The notes under the pieces: model-generated | Seen by the model: the letters and a program-made list of their open reading frames with translations, nothing else | Database searches by the model: none | Told to the model about the DNA's origin: nothing | Source of the DNA: Kiritimatiellia bacterium | Lineage (GTDB): Bacteria > Verrucomicrobiota > Kiritimatiellia > RFP12 > UBA1067 | Length of the DNA stretch: 6,860 nucleotides | Reading direction: 5' to 3' | Assembly: GCA_017430155.1 (NCBI GenBank) | Contig: JAFRNO010000461.1 | Span: 1 to 6,860 of the forward strand | Part shown: in pieces, positions 5,700-6,860 of the stretch | Numbering within the stretch: position 1 is the first letter of the stretch | Layout of the letters: every line of letters begins with the position of its first letter | Made by a program: the position numbers and the translations under genes

Positions 5700-6860
5700 G
5701 GCGCCACCTCCACGGGGTGCCGCACGACGTCACACCAGCGCGCCACGCAGGAAAGGTCGAGTTCGTACAAGCGCCGACCGTCCGTCTCGCGCACCGTGAA
5801 CGGCATCGCGTCGAACGCCTCCACGAGGGCGCCGTTCCGTCCCGTCGGCGTGAGCACCGCGCGGAAAACCTTTGCGCCCTGCGCGGCCGCGCGTTCGGCG
5901 AGAAAAAGAACCACGCTCTGTTCGCACAGCTTCTTCGCTACGCGGCAGCTCATCACGAACTCCCGCAGTTCCGCCGTGCCGTCATCCGCGCGCGCCATCG
6001 CCGCGAAGCCGACCGTACCGTAGTCGCCGTAGTCATCCGTGCAGCGCACGGCCCAACTCTCCGTCGACGCGACAAGCGACGCGAACGCCGCCTCGTCATA
6101 CCGCCGCGCCGCGAGCGTCAGCTGGTTTGAGCGCTGGAGAAGCTCGCGGCACCGCACGGCCGTTTCGCCCTCCACTGTTCCCAGCGCAAGGCGGATGTGG
6201 CTCGCCTTCAGAAAAGCCACGTGGCCCACGCCGCTCGCCGCCTCGGCGCCGCGGCGCGCGGCCTCTTCCTGGTAGCGTGCGCGGCGAGTCGCGCTTTCGG
6301 CGCTCGCAGATGGATTGAAGCAGTGTTCCGCCGCGAGCGTTCCGATTGAGGCGGCGTCGAACGTGCGCACGCCCGGCGCGTTCTGGCGCACCTCCGCGCG
6401 TTCCCACGACGCGTCGTCCACGAGCGCGAGCGAATCCAGGCCCACGTTGAGTTCGCGTGCGAGCTGGCGGAGCGCCGCGCTCTTCGCGCCCCAGCCGACC
6501 TGCGGAAACACGAAGAGGTCCGCGATGCCGAAGCGCGCAAGCGCCTCCTGCACGGGCACGGGGTCGTTCTTGCTGCAGATCGAATTGACGATGCCGCGCG
6601 CGTCGAGCGCGCGCACGAGCGCGACCGCCTCGTCGCGCAGGGACAGTCCCTCCACGCCGTCCTCGGCGAGCACGCCCTTCCAGAGCGTACCGTCCAGGTC
6701 CCACGCGAGACACTTCACGAACGGCGCGTGCGCCGCATCCTCGGGCGGCGGCGACCACAACGCCAGTTCGCTGAACACGAGCTCCGCGCCTGCGTCCGCA
6801 TCGGACGCAGGGAAAATGCGGAAGAGCGCGCCAACCGACACGGGCGGCAAAGCGAATGAA
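5696..6860 (-). CDS. FkbH-like HAD protein (subfamily IIIC) with GNAT-like C-terminus, 5' partial
   Basis: The frame is open to the right edge, so the N-terminus is missing; the only in-window start near the edge is a TTG at 6850, which I doubt. Numbering from that codon, a HAD IIIC domain has CLAWDLDGTLWKGV (D51, D53), ICSKND (S93, K94), GWGAKS (K123) and ALVDDASWER (D145, D146). The linker RCRELLQRSNQLTLAARRY (about 233-251) and FVMSCRVAKK through LTPTGRNG (about 298-340) match the C-terminal acyltransferase-like part of FkbH proteins. Characterised FkbH enzymes load a glyceryl unit from 1,3-bisphosphoglycerate onto a carrier protein. Relatives also occur in polysaccharide and lipid gene clusters. 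Motif I has DLDGT where FkbH proteins usually have DLDNT. Family members are often 550-650 residues, so about 150 or more residues probably lie outside. The stop overlaps the deacetylase GTG. The substrate here is unknown. Confidence 0.85.
   Translation of the reverse strand, partial: SFALPPVSVGALFRIFPASDADAGAELVFSELALWSPPPEDAAHAPFVKCLAWDLDGTLWKGVLAEDGVEGLSLRDEAVALVRALDARGIVNSICSKNDPVPVQEALARFGIADLFVFPQVGWGAKSAALRQLARELNVGLDSLALVDDASWERAEVRQNAPGVRTFDAASIGTLAAEHCFNPSASAESATRRARYQEEAARRGAEAASGVGHVAFLKASHIRLALGTVEGETAVRCRELLQRSNQLTLAARRYDEAAFASLVASTESWAVRCTDDYGDYGTVGFAAMARADDGTAELREFVMSCRVAKKLCEQSVVLFLAERAAAQGAKVFRAVLTPTGRNGALVEAFDAMPFTVRETDGRRLYELDLSCVARWCDVVRHPVEVAP
5706..5711 (-). promoter_or_regulatory. 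Shine-Dalgarno of the deacetylase
   Basis: GGAGGT on the minus strand, inside the last codons of the FkbH-like gene. Spacing is 6 nt to the GTG at 5699 and 9 nt to the ATG at 5696, so it supports the start region without deciding between the two codons. Confidence 0.65.

Overview
The window is GC-rich, densely packed bacterial DNA, and every gene I can support lies on the minus strand. The long plus-strand frames are mirror images of these genes. A DUF1080 (3-keto-disaccharide hydrolase-like) lipoprotein, an FkbH-type protein and the overall gene style fit a Gram-negative bacterium of the Verrucomicrobiota/Kiritimatiellota/Lentisphaerota/Planctomycetota type. This placement is an inference from family distribution and is not proven by the sequence.

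Layout, in direction of transcription from high to low coordinates. (1) 6860-3263 is a surface-polysaccharide-type operon. It holds an FkbH-like HAD protein (5' end cut by the window edge), a NodB-type polysaccharide deacetylase, a GT4 glycosyltransferase and a small DUF1080 lipoprotein. Adjacent genes overlap by 4 nt (GTGA, GTGA, ATGA). (2) 3262-3010 is an intergenic region. It carries a tRNA-Ser(GCU) with encoded CCA and a plausible sigma70-type promoter, followed by a short 7-bp-period repeat array. (3) 3009-1 is a second tightly coupled operon. It holds a phosphoglycolate phosphatase-like HAD hydrolase, a glyoxalase II-like metallo-beta-lactamase-fold hydrolase, a membrane sensor histidine kinase, and a response regulator cut by the left edge. 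Junctions here are a 1-nt gap, ATGA and ATGA.

How the genes may work together. In the first operon the glycosyltransferase, deacetylase and FkbH-like protein could build and modify a glycan or glycolipid, with the lipoprotein acting at the envelope. In the second operon two metabolite-clearing hydrolases are translationally coupled to a complete two-component system. That links sensing to metabolism, or may simply be economical packing. No mobile element, CRISPR array or strong Rho-independent terminator is visible. I did not find a clearly undescribed system. The most notable points are a consensus extended -10 promoter placed so that the lipoprotein mRNA could be leaderless, the tRNA upstream of the phosphatase operon without a visible terminator, and the FkbH/deacetylase/GT4/DUF1080 gene combination.
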